Assembly: GCF_011038845.1 (NCBI RefSeq)
Contig: NZ_JAAKDW010000001.1
Coordinates: 248,001-312,000 of the forward strand
Direction of reading: 5' to 3'
DNA from: Enterococcus sp. ZJ1622
Lineage (GTDB): Bacteria > Bacillota > Bacilli > Lactobacillales > Enterococcaceae
Length of the DNA: 64,000 bases
In this document: piece by piece, positions 46,070 to 55,654 of the stretch
Numbering within the stretch: position 1 is the first letter of the stretch
How the letters are laid out: the number at the start of each line of letters is the position of its first letter
Position numbers and translations under genes: made by a program
The notes under the pieces: model-generated
The model's input: the letters and a program-made list of their open reading frames with translations, nothing else
Databases searched by the model: none
What the model was told of the DNA's origin: nothing

Positions 46070-46876
46070 ATGTTTAAAGATCTGTTTTTATTTATGAAGG
46101 ATATCTATCAGAACAGAAAATTGCTGCTTCAATTCTCACTGAATGATTTTAAATCACGCTATGCGGGATCATTTTTGGGGATTTTATGGGCATTCATCAA
46201 TCCTGTTTTCACTGTCCTGATCTACTGGCTGGTTTTCGGCTTCGGTTTGAAGGCGCAGATGGTCGATGCAAAATATCCATTTATCGTTTATCTAGTCACT
46301 GGAATAGTCCCATGGTTCTTTTTCTCTGATGCTTTTGCATCGACAACGGTCGTTTTTCGAGAGTATACGTATCTGGTAAAAAAAGTCGTCTTCAATATAA
46401 GGATCTTACCTACGACAAAAATCTTGTCTAATCTGTATACGCATCTTTTCTTTATCCTGATCGGGCTAGGTATAGCGATCGGATACGGCTTTTATCCCTC
46501 GGTGATGACTTTACAATTATTTTACTACCTGTTTTGTATGTGTGCATTCTTGACAGGACTGACATGGCTGACTGCTTCGATCCAACCATTTTTACCTGAC
46601 ATCATGCAGCTGATCACGATCGTTTTGCAGCTGATCATGTGGACTTTGCCGATTCTTTGGAGTACGAACCAGTTCAATCCACAGATCGTGAGAGTGCTGA
46701 AATTGAATCCACTGTACTATATCGTTCAAGGCTATCGCGAATCATTTTTGAGTGAAGCATGGTTCTGGCAGCACGGTGCATATAGCTTGTACTTTTGGAT
46801 CTTCACATTAGCATTGTTTGTGATTGGTTCCGCAGTGTTCCGTAGATTGAAACCACATTTTTCAGATGTGTTGTAA
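46070..46876 (+). CDS. Polysaccharide ABC exporter permease (Wzm/TagG type, EpaL-like)
   Basis: Membrane half of an ABC-2 exporter for lipid-linked polysaccharide. 268 residues, six hydrophobic segments, with the N-terminal LLLQFSLNDFKSRYAGSFLG and WAFINPVFTVLIYWLVF, and ILWSTNQFNPQIVRVLKLNP. CTTGGAGG precedes the ATG. It pairs with the ATPase 11 nt downstream. The corresponding enterococcal gene is usually called epaL; I leave the symbol blank because numbering varies. Confidence 0.94.
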   Translation: MFKDLFLFMKDIYQNRKLLLQFSLNDFKSRYAGSFLGILWAFINPVFTVLIYWLVFGFGLKAQMVDAKYPFIVYLVTGIVPWFFFSDAFASTTVVFREYTYLVKKVVFNIRILPTTKILSNLYTHLFFILIGLGIAIGYGFYPSVMTLQLFYYLFCMCAFLTGLTWLTASIQPFLPDIMQLITIVLQLIMWTLPILWSTNQFNPQIVRVLKLNPLYYIVQGYRESFLSEAWFWQHGAYSLYFWIFTLALFVIGSAVFRRLKPHFSDVL

Positions 46877-46887
46877 GGAGAATAAAC

Positions 46888-48108
46888 ATGACAGAATATG
46901 CGATTAAATTAAACAACATCACAAAATCATATAATATGTACGCAAAACCAACGGATCGCTTCCGTGAAGCACTCAATCCATTCAAAAAATCCTACCATGA
47001 TGTGTTTTATGCATTGAAGAATATCAATGTGGAGATCAAAAAAGGAGAAATGATCGGCTTCGTGGGCGAAAATGGCTCGGGAAAATCAACCATGCTGAAA
47101 ATCATCACTGGCGTATTGACACCCACATCCGGCACGATGGAAATCGAAGGGAAGATTTCTGCGCTGCTTGAATTGGGCTCAGGATTCAATCCTGAATATT
47201 CGGGCTACGACAATATCTATCTGAATGGGATGGTCCTCGGTTTTTCTCGCGAAGAAATCGATGGGATGGTCGATGACATCATTGAATTTGCAGATATCGG
47301 CGATCATATCTATCAGCCAGTCAAGACGTATTCAAGCGGGATGTTTGTCCGACTGGCATTTGCTGTGGCGATCAATGTCAACCCTGATATTTTGATCGTA
47401 GACGAAGCTTTAGCCGTTGGCGATTTGGAATTCCAGTTGAAATGTATGGAAAAATTCACAGAAATCAAAAATTCTGGAAAAACGATTTTATTCGTCTCTC
47501 ACGATATCAGTTCGATCCGTCGTTTCTGTGACCGTTCTTATTGGCTGAAAAACGGAGAGGTCGTTGAATACGGAGATACGATGGACGTTACGACAAACTA
47601 TGAGAACTTTCTGAAGAAAAAGTCAGTAAAAACTGTTGATCGTAACAAGAATCAAGTAGAACGTTTTGCGTCACCTGACATCGTGGATGTACTCAGTGCA
47701 GAATTATTGGACAAAGACAAAAATCCGATCGATGTTTTAGACCAAGGAGAGACGCTTTTAGTCAAAGTGACCTATGAAGTAAAAGATGACTCGATCAAAA
47801 ATCCGGTACTGGGAATCGCTTTGCGCACCGTCGATAATTTTTATGTGTGCGGCTTGAATACGTTATTGGATGGGATCAAGATTCCTTGGAAAAAAGGAAA
47901 GAATGTCTTTTATCTTGAATACGAAAAGTTAGGTTTATTAGCTGGCGAGTATTATTTTGATGTGGCGGTTTTTGAAGAAAACGCGACTGTTCCTTTGGTT
48001 TACAAGACGAAATACATGAATCTATTTGTAAATGGTTCTTATATCGGTGAAGGAATCGTGATCTTGGATCATAAGTGGGAAGAAGGTAGTCATAACGATG
48101 AAGTATGA
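46888..48108 (+). CDS. Polysaccharide ABC exporter ATPase with glycan-recognition domain (Wzt type, EpaM-like)
   Basis: ATP-binding half of the exporter. Walker A GENGSGKSTM near residue 61, signature YSSGMFVRLAFAV, Walker B PDILIVDEALAVGD and the H-loop LFVSHDISSIRRF are complete. From about residue 250 a C-terminal beta-sandwich (VDVLSAELLDKDKNPIDVLD, GLLAGEYYFDVAVFE) matches the Wzt C-terminal domain that reads a terminal group on the chain in O9a-type systems. 406 residues. It overlaps the next gene by 11 nt, which may tie export to the modifying enzyme. Confidence 0.94.
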   Translation: MTEYAIKLNNITKSYNMYAKPTDRFREALNPFKKSYHDVFYALKNINVEIKKGEMIGFVGENGSGKSTMLKIITGVLTPTSGTMEIEGKISALLELGSGFNPEYSGYDNIYLNGMVLGFSREEIDGMVDDIIEFADIGDHIYQPVKTYSSGMFVRLAFAVAINVNPDILIVDEALAVGDLEFQLKCMEKFTEIKNSGKTILFVSHDISSIRRFCDRSYWLKNGEVVEYGDTMDVTTNYENFLKKKSVKTVDRNKNQVERFASPDIVDVLSAELLDKDKNPIDVLDQGETLLVKVTYEVKDDSIKNPVLGIALRTVDNFYVCGLNTLLDGIKIPWKKGKNVFYLEYEKLGLLAGEYYFDVAVFEENATVPLVYKTKYMNLFVNGSYIGEGIVILDHKWEEGSHNDEV

Positions 48109-49681
48109 TTTTGAAATGGATCTAGACGAACAAAGCAGTGTAGGGAAAATCGCTGCTCAGATCAAGCTTGGAAGTAAGGTCTTAGAATTCGGACCGGGAA
48201 ATGGCCGATTAACGAAGCATATGATCGGCGCAAAAAATTGTGAAGTAAGCATCGTCGAATTAGACAAGGAATTGTTCGATTATGTCAGCGATTTTGCACA
48301 AGACGGGTTTTACGGCGATATCGAAAGCTTCGAATGGGCCAACTATTTTGCCGGACAGACCTTTGATTATGTATTGTTTGCTGATGTGTTAGAGCATTTA
48401 GTGGATCCAGGCAAAACACTGGCTAAAGTCAGAGAATTTCTGAATGAAGAAGGCGAAATCCTGATCACGTTTCCTAACTTGGCACACAATTCAGTCTTGA
48501 TCGATCTATTCAACAATGAATTGCCATGGGCTTCTTATGGCTTGTTAGATGAGACACACAATTCTTTTTACACACATACAGGATTCAAGAAAGTGTTTGA
48601 AAGAGCTGGGTTGCATATCAATATTGAGGACTATCTTTACTTAGCAGTAGGAGATACAGAACTGGACTCTACTTATGAAGAATTACCGAAAGCTGTTCGA
48701 TATGATTTTAAAATGCGTCCATTCGGCGAAGTGTATCAATACTTCTTCTCGTTGAAAAAACACCCAGTCGAAAGCAAAGCGGTCCAGCCGCAAAACTCGA
48801 ATTATGTCAAAGTCATGGAAATGATCCAGCAAACCGCGCAAGGGGAAACCGCACAGCAGATCCCATTCAACAATTTTACTGGCGAAAATCAGACATTGAC
48901 ATTTCCAATCGCAGAAAGCACGGAAACAGTAGCGATACGATTTGAAAAGCAACCAGGCTTTATTGAATTCCGTGCAGAAGTAGCAGGTGACTGCGTCGAA
49001 TTTATCCAATCGAATGCAGTGATCAAGACTCCAAGTGATTGCTACTTATTCGATGGCGAAGAAGTACCAGAATTCTTGATTACCGAAGCAGCTGGCAAAG
49101 ACTTGACGATCCATTGTCATTATCGATTTATCGGCGAATTGACAGATACGATGAAAGAAGTTCTAGCTGTAATCAAACCGATGAATGAAGTCAAGAAAGA
49201 ATTACGCCAAAAAAACGCAGAATTGGAAAAAGAACTCCAAGAATCAAATGAAGAAAAAGAAGCGTTAGATCATTATCTTCAAACGACAACAAATCGTTAC
49301 TGCTCTTTATTGGACAAAAATGAATGGTCTATCAAACCAAAAGGAATGCGTCGTACAAAAGAAACAGCCAAAAAGATCCAAGCAAAAGAGTTATCTCTGC
49401 GGATCGACGAAAAAACATGGGATGCAGAAACAAAAATCTTGAAAATCGTTGGCTGGGGAATCTCAAAAGAAGATCGGACACCGCTATCTTATAAATTGTC
49501 AGCAGATCAATCGCCTTATTTCGATGCAACTCCGATCCTTCGTGATGAAGTCAATCAAGCAGAACAGTTGCCGGAAGACACCAAAGCAGGGTTCGAACTA
49601 CAGATCCTCTGTGAACAGGAACAAGCCTTTCTGGTAGAAGTCATTGCTGAAAACGGCCGTTCATGGCATGTTGAAATGTAG
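48098..49681 (+). CDS. SAM-dependent methyltransferase with coiled coil and C-terminal accessory domain
   Basis: The 527-residue protein begins with a class I methyltransferase domain: LGSKVLEFGPGNGRLTKHMI is the SAM loop, then VSIVELDKE and FDYVLFADVLEHLVDPG (residues 25-220). A middle domain (220-360) is followed by a coiled coil (ELRQKNAELEKELQESNEEK) and a C-terminal domain that resembles the N-terminal domain of the next protein. In Wzt-linked systems such enzymes cap the chain end to stop growth; the overlap with the ATPase gene supports this, but the methylated sugar is unknown. Confidence 0.88.
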   Translation: MKYDFEMDLDEQSSVGKIAAQIKLGSKVLEFGPGNGRLTKHMIGAKNCEVSIVELDKELFDYVSDFAQDGFYGDIESFEWANYFAGQTFDYVLFADVLEHLVDPGKTLAKVREFLNEEGEILITFPNLAHNSVLIDLFNNELPWASYGLLDETHNSFYTHTGFKKVFERAGLHINIEDYLYLAVGDTELDSTYEELPKAVRYDFKMRPFGEVYQYFFSLKKHPVESKAVQPQNSNYVKVMEMIQQTAQGETAQQIPFNNFTGENQTLTFPIAESTETVAIRFEKQPGFIEFRAEVAGDCVEFIQSNAVIKTPSDCYLFDGEEVPEFLITEAAGKDLTIHCHYRFIGELTDTMKEVLAVIKPMNEVKKELRQKNAELEKELQESNEEKEALDHYLQTTTNRYCSLLDKNEWSIKPKGMRRTKETAKKIQAKELSLRIDEKTWDAETKILKIVGWGISKEDRTPLSYKLSADQSPYFDATPILRDEVNQAEQLPEDTKAGFELQILCEQEQAFLVEVIAENGRSWHVEM

Positions 49682-49722
49682 ACAATCACAACTAACTTAT
49701 TTGATAAAGGAGTAACTGAACT

Positions 49723-51861
49723 GTGCAGAAGAAAGAAATTGCCGTATTTATAGATCAGATCACTCGTGAGCGCGCTTCAGGGGATCTGCTCGTTGTCGGC
49801 TGGGCAATTGATGAAGTGACAAAAGAAATCCCTAAAATAAAAGTGGATAAAGACAATCTATTAGCAGAAACGACACCCGTTGTAAGACTGGACATCAACC
49901 ATCTCTATGGTTTAGATGTGAAAACACAAAGCGGCTTCAAGATCCGCCTTTCCGGCAAGATGAGAGGAAGAGCGATTCTGGATTTCCAGACAAAAGAACA
50001 CCAGAATGGGATCGCAGTGAAGTTGAATGCCCATTACCCTTATGATGACGGAATCGAGTCGGCATGGCAGAAACAAAAACGGTTATTAAAAAAAGGAATC
50101 AACTATGCACGTACACATGGTGTGAAAAAAGCGATCCGTCGTATAAAACTAGAATTGAAGCCAGGCTCCGTAGATTATGCAGAATGGATCACCAGACACG
50201 AGAAAGTGGATCTGAAAGCTCAGCAGAATCAAGCAAAAGAATTTGCTTATCGTCCACTGATCTCAGTAGTGATGCCTGTTTACAACGTAGAGATCAAATG
50301 GCTGGAAAAATGTATCGATTCAGTCTTAGCTCAAACCTATGATCATTGGGAATTATGCATCAGTGATGACGCTTCGACAGATCCAGCGATTCGAAAATGT
50401 CTCGAAGCTTATCAGGCAAAAGATGAACGGATCAAAGTCGTTTTTCGGGAAGAAAACGGTCATATCAGTTTAGCGACTAATTCTGCGTTGGAAAAGGCAG
50501 AAGGTGAATTTATCGCCTTGTTAGATAATGACGATGAATTACCGCCATTTGCTTTATATGAAGTTGCAAAAGTCTTGAATGAACGCCCGGAACTGGATTT
50601 GATCTATAGTGATGAAGATAAAATCGATGCAGATGGGAATCGGTTCGATCCTCATTTCAAAGCAGACTGGTCCCCAGATACCTTGATGGGCAATAATTAC
50701 ATCTCTCATTTAGGTGTATATCGAACCAGTATCGTCAAAGAGCTTGGCGGATTTCGCAAAGGCTATGAAGGTTCACAGGATTACGATCTGGTCCTTCGAT
50801 TCACAGAAAAGATTCCGGCAGAGCATATCTATCATATCGATCGGGTCTTGTATCATTGGCGTACGATCCCTGGCTCGACTGCTAGCAGCGGCGAAGCTAA
50901 GAGCTATATCTATGACTCTGGCGTAAAAGCATTGACAGACGCATTAGCAAGACGGAAAATCAAAGGGAAAGTCCGTCCTGGGAGAATCTCCGGATTTTAT
51001 GAAGTCACTTATGAAGTGCTAGAGGAAGAGTTGGTCAGTGTCATCATCCCGACTAAAAACGGCTATGATGATTTGAAAGTATGTGTTGATTCGATTATCG
51101 AGAAGACCACGTACCCGAATTATGAGATCATCATCGCAGACAATGGAAGCACCGATCCTAAAATGCAGGAATTGTTTGCCGAGTACAAAAAACAGCTGAA
51201 TGATCGGTTTATCGTCGAATTGATCGATATTCCTTTCAATTATTCACGCATCAATAATCTAGCCGCTGAAAAAGCAAGCGGAAAGTACTATTTATTCCTG
51301 AACAACGATACAGAAGTCATCGAACCGAATTGGATGACGACAATGGTTTCCTATGCGCAATTCGATCGGATCGGCTGTGTCGGTGCGAAGCTCTTTTATC
51401 CAGATGACACGACACAGCATGCCGGTGTTCTCTTAGGAATTGGTGGAGTTGCGGGACATGCGTTGAATAATTACGACCGGACACATTGCGGGTACTTCGG
51501 CCGTTTGGTTATCGATGTCGATTATTTAGCAGTCACAGCCGCTTGCATGATGGTCAAAGCAGCAGATTTCAAAGCAGTCAACGGGTTTGACGAAACATTA
51601 GAAGTAGCCTTCAATGATGTCGATCTTTGCTTGAAAGTCTATGAATTAGGCCGCAACAATGTTTATGCCCATCAGGCAGAACTTTATCATTTCGAATCGA
51701 AATCAAGAGGATACGAAGATACACCGGAAAAACAAAAACGTTTCGCCGGAGAAATCAAGAAGATGCAGGACAAATGGCCTGCGTATATCGCACATGATCC
51801 TTTTTATAATGATAACCTGACAAAAGAAGGGATCGGCGACTTCTCGCTGAGACCGGATTAA
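49723..51861 (+). CDS. Tandem GT2 glycosyltransferase with N-terminal accessory domain (EpaN-like)
   Basis: 712 residues starting at GTG 49723 (AAAGGAG upstream). Residues 1-110 form a domain (AVFIDQITRERASGDLLVVG) resembling the end of the preceding protein. The first GT2 domain spans about 180-420 (SVVMPVYNVEIKWLEKCIDS, LCISDDASTD, LLDNDDELPP) and the second about 440-700 (SVIIPTKNGYDDLKVCVDSI, IIADNGSTD, LFLNNDTEVIEPNW). Two catalytic domains suggest a bifunctional polymerase or rhamnosyltransferase of the rhamnan. A strong terminator follows. Confidence 0.92.
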   Translation: MQKKEIAVFIDQITRERASGDLLVVGWAIDEVTKEIPKIKVDKDNLLAETTPVVRLDINHLYGLDVKTQSGFKIRLSGKMRGRAILDFQTKEHQNGIAVKLNAHYPYDDGIESAWQKQKRLLKKGINYARTHGVKKAIRRIKLELKPGSVDYAEWITRHEKVDLKAQQNQAKEFAYRPLISVVMPVYNVEIKWLEKCIDSVLAQTYDHWELCISDDASTDPAIRKCLEAYQAKDERIKVVFREENGHISLATNSALEKAEGEFIALLDNDDELPPFALYEVAKVLNERPELDLIYSDEDKIDADGNRFDPHFKADWSPDTLMGNNYISHLGVYRTSIVKELGGFRKGYEGSQDYDLVLRFTEKIPAEHIYHIDRVLYHWRTIPGSTASSGEAKSYIYDSGVKALTDALARRKIKGKVRPGRISGFYEVTYEVLEEELVSVIIPTKNGYDDLKVCVDSIIEKTTYPNYEIIIADNGSTDPKMQELFAEYKKQLNDRFIVELIDIPFNYSRINNLAAEKASGKYYLFLNNDTEVIEPNWMTTMVSYAQFDRIGCVGAKLFYPDDTTQHAGVLLGIGGVAGHALNNYDRTHCGYFGRLVIDVDYLAVTAACMMVKAADFKAVNGFDETLEVAFNDVDLCLKVYELGRNNVYAHQAELYHFESKSRGYEDTPEKQKRFAGEIKKMQDKWPAYIAHDPFYNDNLTKEGIGDFSLRPD

Positions 51862-51865
51862 AAAC

Positions 51866-51910
51866 AAAAAACTGTTTCTTCATCTAAATGGATGAAGAGA
51901 CAGTTTTTTT
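51866..51910 (+). terminator. Strong terminator ending the export block
   Basis: AAAAACTGTTTCTTCATC pairs with GATGAAGAGACAGTTTTT around TAAATG, ending in T7. Confidence 0.93.
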
Positions 51911-52064
51911 ACTTCGGCAATATTGTATAGGAAGTTGCATCATTCCGTATAAAAGACAAGGTTTTTTTCTTTTAATTTATTTTACAATTTGGTTATTCAC
52001 TAGGTTTTTAAAGTTGGCTATGGTAAGATGATAGAGGCATTATTTAATGGTTAGGAGTGTATAT

Positions 52065-53456
52065 ATGAATAAAAATGGGGAGTGGAATGCAGCACGTCGG
52101 ATATTTATTATCCTGATGGATGTTGTTGTTTTCAACGTATCGATCTATCTTAGCTTTCTGCTGAAATTCCAAGGAGAAGTTCCAGCAAGAAACTTTGAGA
52201 CCTTCCAGCGATCAGCGATCTTTATTTCTATCATCTTTATTGCATTGAATATTTTATTAGGTGCATATGTCTTTTATAATCGGACGATCAGTGACATTGT
52301 TTTCATTACGGTGATCGGGCAAGTCTTGATGATGCTCGGGATCATGGTCGTAACATTTGCTGGCCGCTGGTTTGCTTTTCCGCGTCTGGTGATCATGATG
52401 TCCTTTATTCTCGGTACGCTTTTGCTGAGTTTGTACCGAATACTCGTTTACAAATTGTATTTGAGTGTCAGCCGCGATAAAAAAGTCTTGATCGTGGGAA
52501 AAGAAAAAGACGTAGCGCCTGCTATCCAGAACTTCCAATCGAAGAAAAACAACAAGCATAAGGTAGAAGCAGTGGTGATCGGTGATTACTATGCGCATAC
52601 GAAAGAATTGATCGATGACATCGATATCGTTTATCTGGCTTCTCATATCGAAGAAGAAGAGAAAATCAAAATCTATCAGCTAGTGACGAAAAAAGATAAA
52701 AAGCTATTCTTGAATACGACTTTTGAGAATCTGACAATGATCAATCCGAATATCATGAATTTTGAAGACGAAAGCATCATTGAAGCTTCTGGTTTCAGGA
52801 TCCAGCCGGAATACGAACTGTTCAAACGGCTATTCGATATTCTCGTATCTCTAGTCTTATTGATCATCGCTTCACCGTTCATGCTGATCACAGCAATTTT
52901 AGTGAAAACGACATCCCCAGGTCCGATCATCTACAAACAAGTACGGATCACGAAAAACCAGAAAGAATTTTCGATCTATAAATTTCGCTCGATGAGTGCC
53001 ACAGCTGAAGCAAAATCAGGCCCAGTCCTGGCAAAAAGCAACGATGCACGAGTGACACCAGTTGGTAAATTTATCCGTGCCGTGCGTTTTGATGAGCTGC
53101 CACAGATTTTCAACGTCTTGAAAGGGGATATGTCGATCGTTGGGCCACGTCCGGAAAGACCATTTTTCGTGGATCAGTTCAACGAAGAGAATCCTTATTA
53201 TTACTTGAGACACAATGTGCGCGCTGGGATCACCGGTTATGCACAAGTCTATGGGAAATATGTCTCTGATTACAACAGCAAACTGCGCTTTGACTTGCTG
53301 TACATCAAAAAATATTCCTTGCTGCTAGATTTAAAAATCTTACTGCAAACAATCAAAATCTTGTTTGACAAAATGTCTTCTCAAGGACTGGATGAAGACG
53401 AAAATATCCGCTCATTAGCAGAAATTGCATTTCCAAAAGAAAAAACGTATCGTTAG
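52065..53456 (+). CDS. Polyprenyl glycosylphosphotransferase (WbaP/EpaR-like)
   Basis: An initiating sugar-1-phosphate transferase to undecaprenyl phosphate, distinct in family from EpaA. Four or five N-terminal transmembrane helices and a cytoplasmic CoA-binding-like domain (KKVLIVGKEKDVAPAIQNF) precede the catalytic domain: FKRLFDILVSLVLLI, ITAILVKTTSPGPIIYKQVR, FSIYKFRSMS, RFDELPQIFNVLKGDMSIVG, GPRPERPFFV. The ATG at 52065 fits TTAGGAG. In enterococci epaR has this type and sits where the conserved and variable epa parts meet; the same position here supports an epaR assignment. Confidence 0.93.
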   Translation: MNKNGEWNAARRIFIILMDVVVFNVSIYLSFLLKFQGEVPARNFETFQRSAIFISIIFIALNILLGAYVFYNRTISDIVFITVIGQVLMMLGIMVVTFAGRWFAFPRLVIMMSFILGTLLLSLYRILVYKLYLSVSRDKKVLIVGKEKDVAPAIQNFQSKKNNKHKVEAVVIGDYYAHTKELIDDIDIVYLASHIEEEEKIKIYQLVTKKDKKLFLNTTFENLTMINPNIMNFEDESIIEASGFRIQPEYELFKRLFDILVSLVLLIIASPFMLITAILVKTTSPGPIIYKQVRITKNQKEFSIYKFRSMSATAEAKSGPVLAKSNDARVTPVGKFIRAVRFDELPQIFNVLKGDMSIVGPRPERPFFVDQFNEENPYYYLRHNVRAGITGYAQVYGKYVSDYNSKLRFDLLYIKKYSLLLDLKILLQTIKILFDKMSSQGLDEDENIRSLAEIAFPKEKTYR

Positions 53457-53475
53457 ATGGAGGCATTAGAAATAA

Positions 53476-54516
53476 ATGAATCATCCGACATTTAGTATTA
53501 TCGTCCCAGTTTATAATGCTGAAGACACGATTTTACGGACATTAGAAACGCTAAGTCAATTGGATTTTCCAGATTATGAAGTGCTATTGATCAATGACGG
53601 CTCCACCGATCATACGGAACAGATCATTTCGGAATTTGTTAAAGAAGATGAGAAAATCCGATTGATCACGACAAAGAATCAAGGTCCCGGACTTGCGCGA
53701 AATGAAGGAATCACACGCGCGAAAGGTAAGTATCTTCTGTTTTTTGATGCGGATGATGCGCCGATAAAAGAAGTTTTATCAGACTATCATACATTATTGA
53801 TGGAAGAACCCGATTCAGATTTGATTATCAGTTCTTTTACATTCCGTACGCTAAGCGATGAAAAATTGATTTCAGAAAAAGACTATCTGGTTCCAGCATA
53901 TCGATACACAAGTCACGAGTTGTTTGTTAATGATATGTATCAGCTGATGAACCAGCAACTGATGTACGTTGTTTGGAACAAGTGCTATCGACGAGACATC
54001 ATAGAACAGCATCAGATTAGGTTCAAAAACTATAGCAGCTGTGAAGATCGTATCTTCAATCTCAATTATTATGAACACTGCCGACAAGTGATTTTGAATC
54101 CTAAGATCGAATATATCTATGATTTCGAAGGCGGGAAAGGAATCACGAACAAATATAATCCAAATAAATTCCAAACATTTAAAGAATTTTATGAACTTGC
54201 TAATTTTGTGACAAAAGAAAAAGACAAGGCTGGGATGGCTTCACTTTTTTTAAAAGGTACTACTTCGGTGATTTTTTCAATCTATGAAACTTCTACGCGA
54301 ACATCTAAAGAGAAAAAACAAGAAGCAATGCAGATACTAAATGATGAAGCGATAAAAGAAGCAAAAAAAATTGCATTAGCTGATTCAAATGCAAAAAAAG
54401 TGACAAAATGGCTCTATAACATGCCAGCGCCATTATTCTTGTCAGCAGTTAAAATGGGAAGCTTCGTGGAAGTCAAAATGCCTGGATTGATGGCGGCTTT
54501 GAAGCGTGTTTATTAG
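53476..54516 (+). CDS. GT2 glycosyltransferase
   Basis: 346 residues. FSIIVPVYNAEDTILRTLET, LLINDGSTDHTEQ, GPGLARNEGITRAKGKYLLF and FFDADDAPI carry the GT2 donor and metal sites. The C-terminal half (residues 200-346) is helical. The start follows ATGGAGGC after the WbaP-like gene, so it is probably the second sugar transferase of the WbaP-initiated glycan. Sugar unknown. From here on the base composition turns more AT-rich. Confidence 0.9.
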   Translation: MNHPTFSIIVPVYNAEDTILRTLETLSQLDFPDYEVLLINDGSTDHTEQIISEFVKEDEKIRLITTKNQGPGLARNEGITRAKGKYLLFFDADDAPIKEVLSDYHTLLMEEPDSDLIISSFTFRTLSDEKLISEKDYLVPAYRYTSHELFVNDMYQLMNQQLMYVVWNKCYRRDIIEQHQIRFKNYSSCEDRIFNLNYYEHCRQVILNPKIEYIYDFEGGKGITNKYNPNKFQTFKEFYELANFVTKEKDKAGMASLFLKGTTSVIFSIYETSTRTSKEKKQEAMQILNDEAIKEAKKIALADSNAKKVTKWLYNMPAPLFLSAVKMGSFVEVKMPGLMAALKRVY

Positions 54517-54532
54517 TTTATGGAGGCGAAAA

Positions 54533-55627
54533 ATGATTAAAAGAATCTTACATTTTCAAGGGAGAATGGGATTAGGCGGTGCTGAATCATTCATGATGAA
54601 CTTGTACCGCAAGATTGACCGTTCAAAATACCAATTTGATTTTTTAATCTATGATGATTATGAGGATGTTCAAGATTACCATGCAGAAATTGAAAAATTA
54701 GGTGGCAGAATATTTGTTGTTACAAATCCTAAAAAAAATATTATCAAATATTTGATTCAAGTCAATCGACTGTTAAAAAAAGAATCATTCAGCATAGCTC
54801 ATAATGAAGTTTATTTTGGTGGCGGTATTAATCTATGGCTAGCGAAAAAAAATGGTATCAAACAAAGAATCGCTCACAGTCATGCTACAGAGGACGGGAA
54901 ATCTCAAAATATGGTAATGAGTTGGCTACGTAGATTTCTGACATATTTGCTTTTAACGAATGCAACAGATTTTCTTGCTGTCAGTAAAGAGGCTGGGGAA
55001 AGTTTATTTAAAGGCCATCCATTTGAAATAGTGCACAATGGGATTAATTTGCAAAGTTATCAGTTTACTGACGAAGAAAAAGCAAGCAAGCGAAAGGAAT
55101 TAGGCTTGTCTACAGAGGACTTTATTATCGGAAATATAGGAAGACTTGAAAAACAAAAAAATCAAGAACGTTTATTAGAAATAACAAAAGAATTAAACCA
55201 TATAAATGAACATACCAAGCTTTTGTTAATCGGAGAAGGAAGTCTTCGAGCAATGTTAGAAGAAAAAATATCCGATCTGGGGATCAAGGACTCAGTAATT
55301 ATGACGGGCGAACGAAACGATATTCCAGAATTATTGTCTATTATGGATGTTTTTGTTATGACATCTTTATATGAAGGATTGCCAATGGTCGGATTAGAAG
55401 CGCAAGCAGCAGAATTAAAGTTAGTATTGGCAGACACAATTTCAAGAGATACTAAACTTACAGATAATGTTGTATTTGTATCTTTGAATGATACAGCAAA
55501 AGAATGGGCAAATCAAATCAATACAAAGCCATATACTAATAAAATAACAGAAGAACTAAAAAGCTATGATGTTTCATATACCACTGCACAAATGGAAAAC
55601 ATATATAGCAGGGAGATTGGAAAGTAA
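54533..55627 (+). CDS. GT4-family glycosyltransferase
   Basis: 364 residues, GT-B fold. N-terminal HFQGRMGLGGAESFMMNLYR and FDFLIYDDYEDVQDYHAEIE, then FIIGNIGRLEKQKNQERLLE, LLIGEGSLRAMLEE and the EX7E-type donor site MTSLYEGLPMVGLEAQAAE. It resembles EpsF/CapM-like capsule enzymes. The ATG at 54533 follows ATGGAGGCG. Sugar unknown. Confidence 0.92.
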   Translation: MIKRILHFQGRMGLGGAESFMMNLYRKIDRSKYQFDFLIYDDYEDVQDYHAEIEKLGGRIFVVTNPKKNIIKYLIQVNRLLKKESFSIAHNEVYFGGGINLWLAKKNGIKQRIAHSHATEDGKSQNMVMSWLRRFLTYLLLTNATDFLAVSKEAGESLFKGHPFEIVHNGINLQSYQFTDEEKASKRKELGLSTEDFIIGNIGRLEKQKNQERLLEITKELNHINEHTKLLLIGEGSLRAMLEEKISDLGIKDSVIMTGERNDIPELLSIMDVFVMTSLYEGLPMVGLEAQAAELKLVLADTISRDTKLTDNVVFVSLNDTAKEWANQINTKPYTNKITEELKSYDVSYTTAQMENIYSREIGK

Positions 55628-55654
55628 ATTTAAATCTTTGGAGTGTGATTTTTT

